DNA from: Glutamicibacter sp. B1
GTDB taxonomy: Bacteria; Actinomycetota; Actinomycetes; Actinomycetales; Micrococcaceae
NCBI RefSeq assembly: GCF_039602135.1
Contig: NZ_CP125942.1
Location: 2,728,001-2,792,000 of the forward strand
Direction of reading: 5' to 3'
Length of the DNA stretch: 64,000 nucleotides
The number at the start of each line of letters is the position of its first letter. Positions within the stretch are counted from its first letter, which is position 1. Below are positions 34,965 through 44,619 of this stretch, in pieces. Below the pieces are notes generated by a model that was given only the letters and a program-made list of their open reading frames with translations, did no database searches and had not been told where the DNA came from. The position numbers and the translations under genes were made by a program.

Positions 34965-37811
34965 CTAGTCTTCGAAGGCTTCAGGAGCAGGGCAGGAGCA
35001 GATCAGGTTACGGTCGCCACCGGCGCCGTCAATACGGCCCACAGCTGGGAAGTACTTATCGAACTTCAAGCCGGAGACCGGGAAAGCAGCCTGCTCTACC
35101 GAGTACTTGCGATCCCAATTGCTGTTGATCACCGCGGTAGCAGTGTGTGGGGCGTTGCGCAGTGGTGACTGCTCGATGCTGTAGACGCCCGAGAGAACTT
35201 CTTCCATTTCCTGACGGATGGTGATCATGGCTTCGATGAAGCGCTCGATCTCGCCCAAGTCCTCGGACTCCGTTGGCTCAACCATCAAGGTGCCAGCCAC
35301 TGGGAAGGACAGGGTTGGTGCGTGGAACCCAAAGTCGATCAGACGCTTGGCCACATCTTCTGCGGTGACCCCGGTCTTGGCGGTCAGTTCACGCAGGTCC
35401 AAGATGCACTCGTGTGCCACCAGGTCCTTGTTGCCGGTGAAGAGCACTGGGAAGTGTTCGTTCAGGCACTTAGCGATGTAGTTAGCGTTCAAGATTGCGT
35501 GCTTGGTGGCTTCGGTCAAACCATCGCCGCCCATCATGGCAATGTAAGCCCAAGAGATCGGCAGGACGCCGGCCGAGCCAAAGGCGGTGGCCACTACCGG
35601 CACACCATCGCGCTCGGTGTAGCTGCCCGAGGCATCGCCTGGCAAAAATGGCAGCAGGTGCTCGCCGACACCGATTGGGCCGACGCCTGGACCGCCACCA
35701 CCGTGAGGGATGCAGAAGGTCTTGTGCAGGTTCAGGTGCGACACGTCGCCGCCGAACTTACCTGGCTGGGCCAGACCCACCATGGCGTTCATGTTGGCAC
35801 CGTCGATGTACACCTGACCACCGGCTGCGTGAACCTTATCGCAGACCACACGCACGTCGGCGTCGTAGACACCGTGGGTGGATGGGTAGGTGATCATGAT
35901 GGCGGCCAGTACGTCCTTGTTGGCCTCGATCTTGGCATCCAAATCATTGGCGTCAATGGTGCCGTCGGCAGCGGTCTTCACGACGACCACCTTCATACCA
36001 GCCAGTACTGCCGAAGCAGCGTTGGTGCCGTGGGCCGAGGCAGGGATCAGGCAGACATTGCGCTGGGCTTCTCCACGCGATGCGTGGTAGCCGGAGATGG
36101 CAAGCAGGCCTGCGTATTCGCCCTGGGATCCTGCGTTGGGCTGGATGGAGACGCCAGCGTAACCGGTGATCGCGGTCAAACGGCCTTCAAGGTCGGTGAT
36201 CAGTTCACGCCAACCCACACTCTGTTCAGCTGGAACATAAGGGTGGATGGAAGCGAATTCTGGCCAGGTGATGGATTCCATCTCGGCAGCCGAGTTCAGC
36301 TTCATGGTGCACGAGCCCAGCGGGATCATGGTGCGATCCAGTGCCAGGTCACGGTCCGAGAGGCGACGCAGGTAACGCATCATCTGGGTCTCGGAGGAAA
36401 TGGTGTTAAAGATTGGGTGGGTCAGGTAGTTGCTGGTGCGGACCTGGGAGGCTGGGATGTCGAATCCTTCGGGGGCCGAAAGCTCCACGCCGAAAACGCC
36501 CAGCAGGGTCTTGACGATATCCGAGGTGGTGGTCTCGTCGGTGGACACGCCCACCTGGGTGTCGTTGATCTTGCGCAGGTTGATCCCTGCTTCATTGGCG
36601 GCCGAGATGATCTGCTCAGCGTTCTCAACGTTGACTACTACGGTGTCGAAGAAGCTCTGAGAAGCCAAGGTGAATCCACCGGCTACCAGGGAGCTAGCAA
36701 TCACGCGAGCGTGGTTGTTGGCGCGACTAGCGATCTGCTTCAGGCCTGCTGGGCCGTGGTACACCGCGTACATTGAGGCACAGATGGCCAACAGTGCTTG
36801 GGCGGTACAAATGTTGCTGGTCGCCTTTTCACGGCGAATGTGCTGTTCGCGGGTCTGCAGTGCCAGACGGTAGGCAGGAACTCCGGCGTCGTCCACCGAA
36901 ACACCAACTAGGCGTCCTGGCATGGAGCGGGTCAGGCCATCGGCTACAGCCATGTAGGCTGCGTGCGGACCACCGAAGAACAGTGGCACACCAAAACGCT
37001 GGGTGTTACCCACGGCAATATCTGCGCCCTGCTCACCGGGAGGGGTGATCATGGTCAGAGCCAGCAGGTCAGCGATGACGGTGACCATGGCGCCGGCTTC
37101 CTTGGCGGCGGCGATGATGCCTTCATGCTCTGCGATGGAGCCGTTGTTACCTGGCTGCTGCAGCAGGATGCCGGAGATGTCACCCTCTGGCAGACCAGCG
37201 GACAGGTCAGCGACTTCAACTTCGAAGCCCAGTGCGTCGGCGCGGCCCTGCACGACCTTGATGGTCTGCGGGAAGATATTGGAGTCCAGGACGGTCTTGC
37301 CCTTGGCCTTCTTCTTGTTGGCGCGGCGCATCATCAGCACTGCTTCGGCGGCGGCCGAGGATTCGTCCAGCAGCGAGGCGTTGGCGATCGGCAGACCGGT
37401 CAGATCCATGACCATGGTCTGGAAGTTCAGCAGGGCTTCTAGGCGGCCCTGGGAGATTTCCGGCTGGTACGGGGTGTAGGCGGTGTACCAGGCAGGGTTT
37501 TCCACGATGTTGCGGCGGATTACCGCTGGGGTGATGGTGTCGTAGAAGCCCTGGCCGATCATCTGGGTCTTCATGACGTTCTTCGAGGCAAGCGCACGCA
37601 GGTGGGCCAAGGCTTCGGTTTCGCTCAGTGCGGCTGGGATATCCAGCATGGAGTCTTGGCGAATGTCTGCCGGAACGGCGGTATCGATCAGATCATCTAG
37701 GCTGCTGTAGCCCAGAGTCTGAAGCATGGTCTCTACATCTGCTGGACGCGGGCCGATATGGCGAGAAACAAATTCGCTTGTTGTTGAAGCCGAAGTCTGC
37801 GTGACGGTCAT
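34965..37811 (-). CDS. gcvP: glycine dehydrogenase (decarboxylating), P protein
   Basis: A 948-residue single-chain P protein, the PLP enzyme that decarboxylates glycine and loads the aminomethyl group on GcvH. It has both halves: the N-terminal [17 protein letters not shown] start and the catalytic C-terminal half with PLP lysine K697 in [15 protein letters not shown] and [13 protein letters not shown]. The ATG at 37811 aligns with known N-termini; the longer in-frame extension would run into the riboswitch. It is the first gene of the glycine operon, about 75 nt downstream of the second aptamer of the glycine riboswitch. Confidence 0.97.
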   Translation of the reverse strand: MTVTQTSASTTSEFVSRHIGPRPADVETMLQTLGYSSLDDLIDTAVPADIRQDSMLDIPAALSETEALAHLRALASKNVMKTQMIGQGFYDTITPAVIRRNIVENPAWYTAYTPYQPEISQGRLEALLNFQTMVMDLTGLPIANASLLDESSAAAEAVLMMRRANKKKAKGKTVLDSNIFPQTIKVVQGRADALGFEVEVADLSAGLPEGDISGILLQQPGNNGSIAEHEGIIAAAKEAGAMVTVIADLLALTMITPPGEQGADIAVGNTQRFGVPLFFGGPHAAYMAVADGLTRSMPGRLVGVSVDDAGVPAYRLALQTREQHIRREKATSNICTAQALLAICASMYAVYHGPAGLKQIASRANNHARVIASSLVAGGFTLASQSFFDTVVVNVENAEQIISAANEAGINLRKINDTQVGVSTDETTTSDIVKTLLGVFGVELSAPEGFDIPASQVRTSNYLTHPIFNTISSETQMMRYLRRLSDRDLALDRTMIPLGSCTMKLNSAAEMESITWPEFASIHPYVPAEQSVGWRELITDLEGRLTAITGYAGVSIQPNAGSQGEYAGLLAISGYHASRGEAQRNVCLIPASAHGTNAASAVLAGMKVVVVKTAADGTIDANDLDAKIEANKDVLAAIMITYPSTHGVYDADVRVVCDKVHAAGGQVYIDGANMNAMVGLAQPGKFGGDVSHLNLHKTFCIPHGGGGPGVGPIGVGEHLLPFLPGDASGSYTERDGVPVVATAFGSAGVLPISWAYIAMMGGDGLTEATKHAILNANYIAKCLNEHFPVLFTGNKDLVAHECILDLRELTAKTGVTAEDVAKRLIDFGFHAPTLSFPVAGTLMVEPTESEDLGEIERFIEAMITIRQEMEEVLSGVYSIEQSPLRNAPHTATAVINSNWDRKYSVEQAAFPVSGLKFDKYFPAVGRIDGAGGDRNLICSCPAPEAFED

Positions 37812-37884
37812 GGTGCTGGAGTCTCCACGGGGATCTGTCTTGGCGCATGCCAAAGGAAGGACGCTTTGCCTCCCCATCCCTGTT

Positions 37885-38070
37885 GCACTACCTGAGAGTT
37901 TTACACGTCCGGCCAACTAAGCCGGGCGCTTGCACCTTCGGTGAACCGGTTCTGGCCGGCTACTTTCCAGAGTTGCCTCGTGATGGCGGTACGGGGGCCT
38001 GAGAGTTTCCTGGGGAGGAATTGCTCCTACGGCGCCCGTCCATGGTGTGAACGGGACTCTCCCGCCATCC
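37885..38070 (-). ncRNA. tandem glycine riboswitch
   Basis: Read on the minus strand, two consecutive glycine aptamers precede gcvP. The first (about 38070-37990) has GGGAGAGTCCCG, GGCGCCGTAGGAGCAA and GGAAACTCTCAGGCCC. The second (about 37975-37885) has GGAAAGTAGCC, CACCGAAGGTGCAAGCGCC and AAAACTCTCAGGTA. These are the core blocks of the gcvT-type glycine element (GGAGAG ... GCCGAAGGAGCAA ... AACTCTCAGG). Glycine binding is expected to switch the gcvPTH-glyA operon on. The rest of the gap to 38175 holds the promoter. Confidence 0.93.
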
Positions 38071-38114
38071 GTCTATGGCGTGTGCTACCGGTCAGAGAGC
38101 TGCAGCACACCACC

Positions 38115-38142
38115 ATGTTACCTGCCCCGCGCTGAACGTCAA
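38115..38142 (-). promoter_or_regulatory. promoter of the glycine operon
   Basis: On the minus strand TTGACG (38142-38137), a 16-bp spacer and TAACAT (38120-38115) lie about 45 nt upstream of the first aptamer. This fits a transcript starting near 38108 that carries the whole riboswitch. Confidence 0.65.
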
Positions 38143-38175
38143 AGACACTAACGAAGAAAAACCGTCACAAAACGT

Positions 38176-38964
38176 TTAATTCGTGGCTGCGGAAAGCTGA
38201 AGGTACTGAGGATACTTGGCTGAGAGCGTGTCTCCCGAGGAGGTTCCGGTCAGTCGACGCTTGATCCACGGCGCTAAATGTTCTCTTGCCCAACCCAATT
38301 CAGCCTTGAGTTTTTCACCGCGTGAGTTCACTGCCAATTCGGGAAGAACGGGAGCCTGAATCAGTTGCGACCAATCATCATCAGTGACCTGGTGCTCAGC
38401 TAATACTTCGAGCACCTTGGAGGCCATCAGGCCATGCCCCAGTTCGTTCATGTGCAGTCGGTCCACGGCCCAGTAGCGTACGTCCGAAAATTCTCGCCAC
38501 CGCCAGTAATCGGCAATGATCGCGCCGTGGGCATCGGCGATCTCGCGAACCTTCTCGTTATAAATGGCCGTGCGTGGACGGGTCTTGGAGAACAGCGGGG
38601 ACTCAACGGTGTCAAAACCGGTAAATAGCAACACGGTGCTCCCGGCCTCGTTGAAGCGTCGGACAATTCCTTCATAACCACGCATCAGTGCGTCAAGGTC
38701 TGCTGTGGGCCGCAGAATGTCATTGCCGCCGGCATAGATGCTGACCAAATCTGGTTTCATGGACAGCCCTTGGTCGAGCTGCTGGTTAATGACCTGACCG
38801 ATCTTTTTGCCACGCACCGCAAGGTTGGCGTATTCCCAGTCCCCTTGGGTGCAAAGCACTTCCGCGACTCGGTCGGCCCAACCGCGCACCTGATTGGGGC
38901 GTCCCAGATCAACGTCGCCAACGCCTTCTGTGAATGAATCACCTAATGCCAGAAACTTCTTCAC
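38176..38964 (-). CDS. SGNH/GDSL-family hydrolase
   Basis: A 262-residue lipase/esterase of the SGNH fold. Block I is LALGDSFTEGVGD with nucleophile S10, block III contains the GGND (YAGGNDIL), and block V is the D-x-x-H of DRLHMNELGH. There is no signal peptide, so it acts in the cytoplasm; the natural ester substrate is unknown. The C-terminal 60 residues are basic. It follows the beta-lactamase-like hydrolase gene by 45 nt on the same strand and may be co-transcribed. Confidence 0.88.
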   Translation of the reverse strand: MKKFLALGDSFTEGVGDVDLGRPNQVRGWADRVAEVLCTQGDWEYANLAVRGKKIGQVINQQLDQGLSMKPDLVSIYAGGNDILRPTADLDALMRGYEGIVRRFNEAGSTVLLFTGFDTVESPLFSKTRPRTAIYNEKVREIADAHGAIIADYWRWREFSDVRYWAVDRLHMNELGHGLMASKVLEVLAEHQVTDDDWSQLIQAPVLPELAVNSRGEKLKAELGWAREHLAPWIKRRLTGTSSGDTLSAKYPQYLQLSAATN

Positions 38965-39009
38965 TTCAATCCCACTTCGTATTTCTGATGCTCTTGCGAT
39001 TTGGACAGA

Positions 39010-40170
39010 TTAGTAGGTTTTTGCTTTGGCGTTCTTCGCCAGGATCAATTGTCGGGCTAGTTGTGAGAGCTGCACACCGGTGGCGGTGTCCCTGACCCCT
39101 TCATTACGCGAAGGAATGAAACCAAAGCCCAGTTGGTAGGCAGGATCAGCGAAGGCCAAGGAAGAGTTTGCCCCGTCATGCCCGTAGGCAAAGATGGATC
39201 CATAATTCACTCGAGCCGTGGCTTTCATGAACCCTAGGGCGAAGGCCTGCAACAGACCATTGGTTCGGTCGTGGCCATAGACCAATTCGGTAGAAACCCG
39301 AGACCAGGTATCTTCGCTGAGGAATCCGCTGGTGGCTCCAAGTGCCGGAACGGCTCCGAAGGAGGCTGCGTAAATCCCGGCCAAACCTTGAGCATTGGCG
39401 ACACCGCCCATGGATGCTGGCCCAAGTTCACGCACCTGCGCGGCATTGGCCAGTTCGTGCCAGTTGTATACCGGGCCGTCGGCCAGTGCGAATCCGGAAG
39501 CGGAGTTCACGGCCAGGCCGCCTGGCGAGAATGGATCAAAGAATTCGGTGGGCGCATCTAGGGCCGGGAGCACGTCGCGGTAGCGCGGTTCCAGGGCCGG
39601 ATCTTGACCGATATAGACGTCAACGCCCAATGGTTTACGGATGCGCTCTTCAAATACTTCTTGCAGTTCTTTGCCGGTGACTCGGCGGACCAGTTCTTCC
39701 ATGAGCACGCCCATGGTGATGGCGTGGTAACCGACAATGTTTTGACCCAAAGGCCAGATGCTTGGCATGGAGGCCAGGACCTTGGCGTATTCAGCCGAGT
39801 TCAGCAATACCTCGCTTGGTACTCCCCCGGGAACTCCAAGGACACCGGCTTGGTGGCTGAGTACTTCGCCGACGCTCAGGGCGCTTTTGCCTCCAGCGCC
39901 AAATTCAGGCCAGTAGGTCACCATCGGTGCGTTGGGATCGATCAGGCCATCTTGCACCAGTAGGGCGATGACCAGTGCACTCAGACCTTTGGTGCAGGAA
40001 AAGACGCAGGTCAGGGAATCTGCAGCAAGGTGCTCCCCCACACTATGGCTGAGGACTAGTTCGCCTCGGTGATAAACGGCTAGCTGCGCCGAATAGTCTT
40101 CTTCTTCGGCGGCTCGTGCTTCCAGAGCCTGAGCCAATGGTGCGAAATCTTCGCTGATCACCGAGTCCAT
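39010..40170 (-). CDS. serine beta-lactamase-like hydrolase / esterase
   Basis: A 386-residue enzyme of the class C beta-lactamase/EstB-like family. The catalytic SxxK motif is S58-C-T-K61 in VFSCTKGLSAL, and the second-motif tyrosine is probably in VGYHAITMG. Without a signal peptide it is a cytoplasmic esterase or peptidase more than a resistance beta-lactamase. The ATG at 40170 was preferred because AAGGA lies 5 nt upstream; the ATG two codons earlier is too close to that site. The following SGNH gene suggests joint ester breakdown. Confidence 0.87.
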   Translation of the reverse strand: MDSVISEDFAPLAQALEARAAEEEDYSAQLAVYHRGELVLSHSVGEHLAADSLTCVFSCTKGLSALVIALLVQDGLIDPNAPMVTYWPEFGAGGKSALSVGEVLSHQAGVLGVPGGVPSEVLLNSAEYAKVLASMPSIWPLGQNIVGYHAITMGVLMEELVRRVTGKELQEVFEERIRKPLGVDVYIGQDPALEPRYRDVLPALDAPTEFFDPFSPGGLAVNSASGFALADGPVYNWHELANAAQVRELGPASMGGVANAQGLAGIYAASFGAVPALGATSGFLSEDTWSRVSTELVYGHDRTNGLLQAFALGFMKATARVNYGSIFAYGHDGANSSLAFADPAYQLGFGFIPSRNEGVRDTATGVQLSQLARQLILAKNAKAKTY

Positions 40171-40433
40171 GTACATCCTTAAACCGCTTGTCCCTTTTCA
40201 ACTAACCCTAGTCGGATTCACCATGATTCTCGATGGACGCGCCTTGACACGCCTTTGGGGATATCCGTACGTCAAGTCACAGGTTCAAATGCCAAATACC
40301 GTTCATCGTTCCTTTACTACCGCTGAACCTGCGAGTCTGTGAGCCAGCCCGGTAGGCGGTTTGCCGACCTTGAACGCAACCACTAAGTTTGTCATGCTTG
40401 CCACCAATATTTGAAGGAGATGAACTCGATCGC

Positions 40434-41885
40434 ATGACTGTGGATAGTGACTCGCCGGTAACCCCGAGCCAGGATTCAGAACTCAAGCGGGTGATCGGCC
40501 CAAAGCTGCTGCTATTCCTCATCATGGGCGATATTATCGGCGCAGGTATTTTTGCTATTACCGGCAAGGTTGCCGGACAGGTTGGCGGCGCAGCATGGCT
40601 ACCTTTTTTGGTGGCCTTCGCCATCGCCACCCTCACCGCTTTCAGCTACTTGGAACTGGTGACCAAATACCCTCATGCCGCCGGCGCAGCACTGTATGTG
40701 CATAAAGCCTTCGGCGTCCATTTCGTCACCTTCATCGTGGCCTTTACCGTGGCCTGTTCTGGCATTACCAGCGCCGCTACTTCGGCAACTTTGGTGGGAC
40801 AAAACCTCTTGATTGGCTTCGGCCAGTTCATTGATGGAGTACCAACCACACCGCAGGCCGGCATGTGGGCAGCGATTGCCATCATCGTGATCCTCGCGTT
40901 GATCAACCTGCGTGGTGTTGGTGAGAGCGTGAAGTTCAACCTCGTGCTGACCATCGTGTCGCTGGCCATCATGGCCGTAATCATCGGTATCGGTTTCGCT
41001 GTCATTGCCTCGGGTCAGGGCGATGTAAGCCGTCTGGTGGTCTTCGAAACCCCCTCGGATCGTAGCATTTTCGCGGCGGTGACCATGGGTACCGCTATTG
41101 CGTTCTTCGCCATGGTGGGCTTCGAAGACTCGGTAAACCTGGTTGAAGAGACAAAGAACCCGAATAAGATCTTCCCGAAGATCATGCTCATTGGTCTGGG
41201 CTTGTGCGCGGTGATTTACATGCTGGTGGCCATCACCGTGATCATGGTCATCCCTACCGGCGACCTGCTCAACCCAAAGAACCCGGATGCCGGCATCCTG
41301 CTGGATGTGGTGCGCATTGGTGCTCCCAACATTCCTGTCGATGCTATTTTCCCGTTTGTCACCGTCTTCGCGGTGGTCAATACCGCGCTGATGAACATGT
41401 TGATGGCCAGCCGTTTGCTTTACGGTATGGCACGTCAGGGCGTGCTGCCACAGTTCTTGGGCAAGGTGCACTCCACCCGCCGCTCCCCTTGGGTAGCCAT
41501 CCTATTCAGCACGGTGATGGCGATCGCTTTGGTTGCTTATGTGAACCTCGACAGCGAGAACGGTATCGTCGGCTCACTCGGTGGTACCACGGCATTGTTG
41601 CTCCTCTGTGTCTTCGCAGTAGTGAACGTGTCGTTGCTGGTTCTTCGCCGCGAAAAGGCACCAGCAGATGCCTTCCGCGCACCAACGATCATCCCGATTC
41701 TTGGCGTCGTCTTCTGTTTGTTCCTTGCCGGACCGTGGGCTCGTTCTCGCGAAGACTGGGTGCAGTATGAGATCGCTGGTCTGCTGTTGCTCATCGGCGT
41801 GGCGCTGTGGGCGTTGACGTGGCTGATCAATCGCATTAATTACAAGAAGGGCATCATTGAGACTCACCCTGGAGACTACAAATAA
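40434..41885 (+). CDS. APC-family amino acid permease
   Basis: A 483-residue permease with about 12 helices. The first helix (LLLFLIMGDIIGAGIFAITGKVAG) has the GxG unwound substrate site, and GFEDSVNLVEETKNPNKIFPK is the conserved loop after helix 6-8 in cationic amino acid transporter-like members. The substrate is probably an amino acid. The ATG at 40434 starts a hydrophilic N-terminus; GAAGGAG lies 14 nt upstream, a little far, so the exact start is uncertain. It is monocistronic, bounded by a 263-bp upstream gap without clear features and a good terminator. Confidence 0.87.
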   Translation: MTVDSDSPVTPSQDSELKRVIGPKLLLFLIMGDIIGAGIFAITGKVAGQVGGAAWLPFLVAFAIATLTAFSYLELVTKYPHAAGAALYVHKAFGVHFVTFIVAFTVACSGITSAATSATLVGQNLLIGFGQFIDGVPTTPQAGMWAAIAIIVILALINLRGVGESVKFNLVLTIVSLAIMAVIIGIGFAVIASGQGDVSRLVVFETPSDRSIFAAVTMGTAIAFFAMVGFEDSVNLVEETKNPNKIFPKIMLIGLGLCAVIYMLVAITVIMVIPTGDLLNPKNPDAGILLDVVRIGAPNIPVDAIFPFVTVFAVVNTALMNMLMASRLLYGMARQGVLPQFLGKVHSTRRSPWVAILFSTVMAIALVAYVNLDSENGIVGSLGGTTALLLLCVFAVVNVSLLVLRREKAPADAFRAPTIIPILGVVFCLFLAGPWARSREDWVQYEIAGLLLLIGVALWALTWLINRINYKKGIIETHPGDYK

Positions 41886-41899
41886 TTAGTCGCTAAAAA

Positions 41900-41940
41900 C
41901 TACGGTCCACCAAGATTTTCTTGGTGGACCGTAGCTTTAT
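41900..41940. terminator. bidirectional terminator between permease and RNase HI gene
   Basis: A 15-bp perfect stem (41900-41914 with 41920-41934), 5-nt loop, CTTTAT on the plus strand and TTTTTAGCG on the minus strand. It ends both convergent genes. Confidence 0.9.
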
Positions 41941-41964
41941 AAAATGTGATTCAGCCTGTCGGCG

Positions 41965-42870
41965 CTAAGCGGAGCGCTCGATAGTTTCCTGACGGAAGCG
42001 AAGTTTCCATTCGCCCTGACCTTGCTGCCACCAGGAGGAGACGACAAGCACTTCGGAGCCCGCTGGCTTCATCCGGTAAGCCAATAACACCATGTCTTCG
42101 CTGATCTGGCGGGTGGCCAAAACCTGCATCTGTCCGGTGGTCGGCAGCGCGGATCCACGCTCCAGCAACCTGCCAATACTGGCAACATCCAGTAGTCCGC
42201 CATCCCTGCTGACTTCTTGATAACTCGGGTGTAGGAAGTCTTTAAGCTCGGTGAAGCTGGTTCGGATTTGTGGATCGAGGAATCCACGTTCAAGCTCATA
42301 CACGGTGGCTGCAAAGTCAGTAGTCTGCGCAGGGGCAGCTGGCGCTGCTGGCGTAGCTACGGGTTTCACTGATTCTTTTTCGACAGGTGCGGCAGATCCA
42401 GCGCCACCGGTATAACCCGGGCCAGCATCTGGGGTGGTGCCTTGCTGGTGCGCGGTGGCTGCAGCGCGCGCGTGATCATCTGCGGCTTCGTTCAAGTCAT
42501 GGCCGGCATGGCCTTTGACCCATTCAAAACTGTATTTTCGTCCTTGAATCGCCGCATCAAGTTCTTTGAGAATGTCTTGGTTGAGGACTTGCTTGCCGTC
42601 GGCTTTTTTCCAGCCGCGCTTTTTCCATCCTGGCATCCATTTGCTGATGCAATTAATCGCATACTGCGAATCACAGAGGATCTTGAGCTCTTCTTCCGGC
42701 AGGTGCTCGGTGGCACGAAAGAGTTCTAAAACAGCTTGGAGCTCGCCCATATTGTTGGTTCCGTGGTCCCAACCGCCAGCGGCCCAATTCTCTTCATCCA
42801 CATACCAAGCCCAACCGGCTGGTCCGGGATTACCTAGGGCGGATCCATCTGCAGCAGCAATGATCGTCAT
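41965..42870 (-). CDS. RNase HI fused to an NTF2-like domain
   Basis: A 301-residue two-domain protein. Residues 1-140 are an RNase HI with the full catalytic set: D8 (ADGSALGNPG), E43 (NNMGELQA), D67 (LCDSQYAI), H121 (WVKGHAGH) and D131 (NEAADDH). After an Ala/Pro-rich linker (about 141-185) comes a DUF4440/SnoaL-like (NTF2 fold) domain, about 187-301, beginning FAATVYELERGFLDPQIRTS. The first part degrades RNA in RNA:DNA hybrids; the second may bind a small ligand or dimerise. Canonical RNase HI is about 155 residues, so the fusion is notable. It is convergent with the permease gene and diverges from a small lipoprotein gene. Confidence 0.88.
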   Translation of the reverse strand: MTIIAAADGSALGNPGPAGWAWYVDEENWAAGGWDHGTNNMGELQAVLELFRATEHLPEEELKILCDSQYAINCISKWMPGWKKRGWKKADGKQVLNQDILKELDAAIQGRKYSFEWVKGHAGHDLNEAADDHARAAATAHQQGTTPDAGPGYTGGAGSAAPVEKESVKPVATPAAPAAPAQTTDFAATVYELERGFLDPQIRTSFTELKDFLHPSYQEVSRDGGLLDVASIGRLLERGSALPTTGQMQVLATRQISEDMVLLAYRMKPAGSEVLVVSSWWQQGQGEWKLRFRQETIERSA

Positions 42871-42978
42871 AGTTCAATCCTGCCACGCCAGTACCCCAGG
42901 AGCGGTTCTTGGGTCCGGCTATGTCCCTGTCAGTTTTATGGCATTGTTCGCATTTGATCAGGTAGCACTGTGGTTACC

Positions 42979-43296
42979 ATGGGTGGTGTGAAGAAAATCT
43001 TGCCATTCCTAGCCACGACTTCCTTGTTATTGCTCAGCGCCTGTTCTGCACCGTCCACGGATACCCTGCGGGAAGAGGATCCCGAAGGTTATGCAGCCTG
43101 CATTCATTTTGGCGGAGGGTTAGATGCTCCCGAGGGTATCGGCGAGACGAACATGCTCAAGGCAGCGCAGCATGGTTCGCAATCGAGCACCGAGCAGATT
43201 AGTCAAGCAGTCACTACACAGGAGTCGAAAACCCCTGAGATCACGGATGTTGAAGCGTTCAAGACTGCTTGTGAGGCTCAGGGGTTTGACTTTTAG
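42979..43296 (+). CDS. small lipoprotein of unknown function
   Basis: A 105-residue protein with a short basic start (MGGVKKI), a hydrophobic stretch and lipobox LLSAC (Cys 22), so it is exported and lipid-anchored. The rest is polar and acidic with two cysteines (YAACIHF and FKTACEAQGFDF) that could form a disulfide outside the cell. The start could also be the GTG at 42988; both give a valid signal. No family recognised. It ends 9 nt from the convergent glutathione transferase-like gene. Confidence 0.7.
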   Translation: MGGVKKILPFLATTSLLLLSACSAPSTDTLREEDPEGYAACIHFGGGLDAPEGIGETNMLKAAQHGSQSSTEQISQAVTTQESKTPEITDVEAFKTACEAQGFDF

Positions 43297-43305
43297 TTCT
43301 CTGGC

Positions 43306-44415
43306 TTAGGCCGGGTACATCGGGTTATGGCCGGTGGCTACGCGCTCTTCGGTGCGTACTTCATCTGGTGCGGTGCCATCTAACCAAGGACCACTCTCGG
43401 CCAAATGTTCCCGCTGCGGCGCTTCGAGCCAGTTTTCCAGGGCTGGTCCTTGCGGGATGATTTGCGTTGGGTTGATGTCTTCGTGGACGACATAGTAGTG
43501 CGCCTTGATTTGCTCAAAATCGATGGTGTCGCCGAAGCCTGGCATCTGGAACAAATCGCGGGCATAGCCCCAGAGGTTAGGCATCTCGATGAGCTTGTTT
43601 CGGTTGGTTTTGAAGTGCCCGTGATACACCGGATCAAATCGCACCAGGGTGGTAAAGAGTCTGACATCGGCTTCAGTGATGTGATCTCCCATGAGGAATC
43701 GACGTGTGGATAGTCGCTCTTCAAGGAAATCTAGGGTGGTAAAAAAGCGCTGGTAGGCGTCGTTGTAGGCCTTTTGGTCACCGGCAAAACCTGCGCGATA
43801 TACGCCGTTATTAAGCTCGGTAAAGATGCGCTTGATCAGTGGCAGCATTTCTTCTAGTTGATCCTGCGGAATCAGGTTTGGTGCGCCATCGCGATGGAAC
43901 TCTTTCCATTGGGTGGATAGGTCCCAAGTGATTTGTGGGTAATCGTTGGTGACCACAGCCCCGGTGGGAATATCAACGATGGCCGGTACGGTGATGCCTC
44001 GTGGGTAGTCGGCAAAACGCTTAAAGTAGTTCTCTTGAATCCGTTCGGTTCCCAGCACCGGGTCTTTCCCGTCAGGATCCAAATCAAAGGTCCAGCTGCG
44101 CGAGTCATGGGTGGGCCCGGGCAGGCCGACAGACAGCGCGTCTTCAAGGCCCAGCAGGCGTCGAACAATTAGGGTGCGGTTAGCCCAGGGGCAAGCGCGT
44201 GCCGCAACAAGACGGTAACGTCCTGCTTCTACGGGCCAGAGCGTAGCTCCTTGTGAGACACCAGCTTGAGGGTGCCCGATCTTGCTGTCATTGTGTTCAT
44301 TACTGTAACTGGCCGGGTTGGTGTCCGCGACAATCCGATCTTGGATGTAATTAGTATCCCGGGTGAATTCTCCGCCGGTGACATAGGCACCCTTGGTTGA
44401 ATATTCCTCGCTCAT
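43306..44415 (-). CDS. Xi-class GST, glutathionyl-hydroquinone reductase-like
   Basis: A 369-residue protein of the ECM4/YqjG (Xi) glutathione transferase family. The catalytic Cys is C75 in ARACPWANRT; the thioredoxin-like half is followed by the all-helical half with GVYRAGFA, FLMGDHITEADVRLFTTLVRFDPVY. Such enzymes reduce thiol-hydroquinone conjugates; in actinobacteria, which make mycothiol in place of glutathione, the thiol partner is probably mycothiol. GGAGGG lies 5 nt upstream of the ATG at 44415, which is better than the longer in-frame start. It is divergent from a MarR gene and probably controlled by it. Confidence 0.9.
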   Translation of the reverse strand: MSEEYSTKGAYVTGGEFTRDTNYIQDRIVADTNPASYSNEHNDSKIGHPQAGVSQGATLWPVEAGRYRLVAARACPWANRTLIVRRLLGLEDALSVGLPGPTHDSRSWTFDLDPDGKDPVLGTERIQENYFKRFADYPRGITVPAIVDIPTGAVVTNDYPQITWDLSTQWKEFHRDGAPNLIPQDQLEEMLPLIKRIFTELNNGVYRAGFAGDQKAYNDAYQRFFTTLDFLEERLSTRRFLMGDHITEADVRLFTTLVRFDPVYHGHFKTNRNKLIEMPNLWGYARDLFQMPGFGDTIDFEQIKAHYYVVHEDINPTQIIPQGPALENWLEAPQREHLAESGPWLDGTAPDEVRTEERVATGHNPMYPA

Positions 44416-44546
44416 TCTTTCCCTCCAAAATCTGTGGTGCCGAACAGTGTTGCGCTCCAACACGAGCCTATGACAACTGGCAGTCGTTGAACATGGCAAC
44501 TCGAACAACGATCTGATTGACACGTCACCTTATATTGCAAAATTAA

Positions 44547-44574
44547 ACTTTACACGAGATGATTGATGCGTCAA
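44547..44574 (-). promoter_or_regulatory. promoter of the GST-like gene
   Basis: On the minus strand TTGACG (44574-44569), 16-bp spacer, TAAAGT (44552-44547). Its -35 box begins with the last three bases of a perfect dyad. Confidence 0.6.
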
Positions 44575-44586
44575 CAAAATTTGTTG
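44572..44586. promoter_or_regulatory. candidate MarR operator
   Basis: CAACAAAATTTGTTG is a perfect 15-bp palindrome (7+1+7) in the 204-bp gap between the GST-like gene and the divergent MarR gene, overlapping the -35 of the GST promoter and lying 33 nt before the MarR start. Size and position fit a MarR dimer site. Confidence 0.6.
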
Positions 44587-44619
44587 GGCCACAAATTCTG
44601 CAAAGGGTGAGAGTAGAAA

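Noticed and set aside
35322-36776. Long open frame on the plus strand opposite gcvP
   Set aside because: Antisense shadow of a highly conserved gene; the translation is rich in Gly, His, Val and Asp with no domain and no ribosome site.
40420-40437. Five-codon ORF (MNSIA) whose stop overlaps the APC permease start
   Set aside because: Its ATG directly abuts the AAGGAG sequence with no spacing, so it cannot use that ribosome site; it is more likely a chance frame.
40599-41471. Long open frame opposite the APC permease
   Set aside because: Antisense shadow; polar His/Gln-rich translation mirrors hydrophobic codons on the real strand.
41216-41770. Alternative-frame proteins inside the APC permease
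   Set aside because: Overlap a clear 12-helix permease and show no domain or ribosome site.
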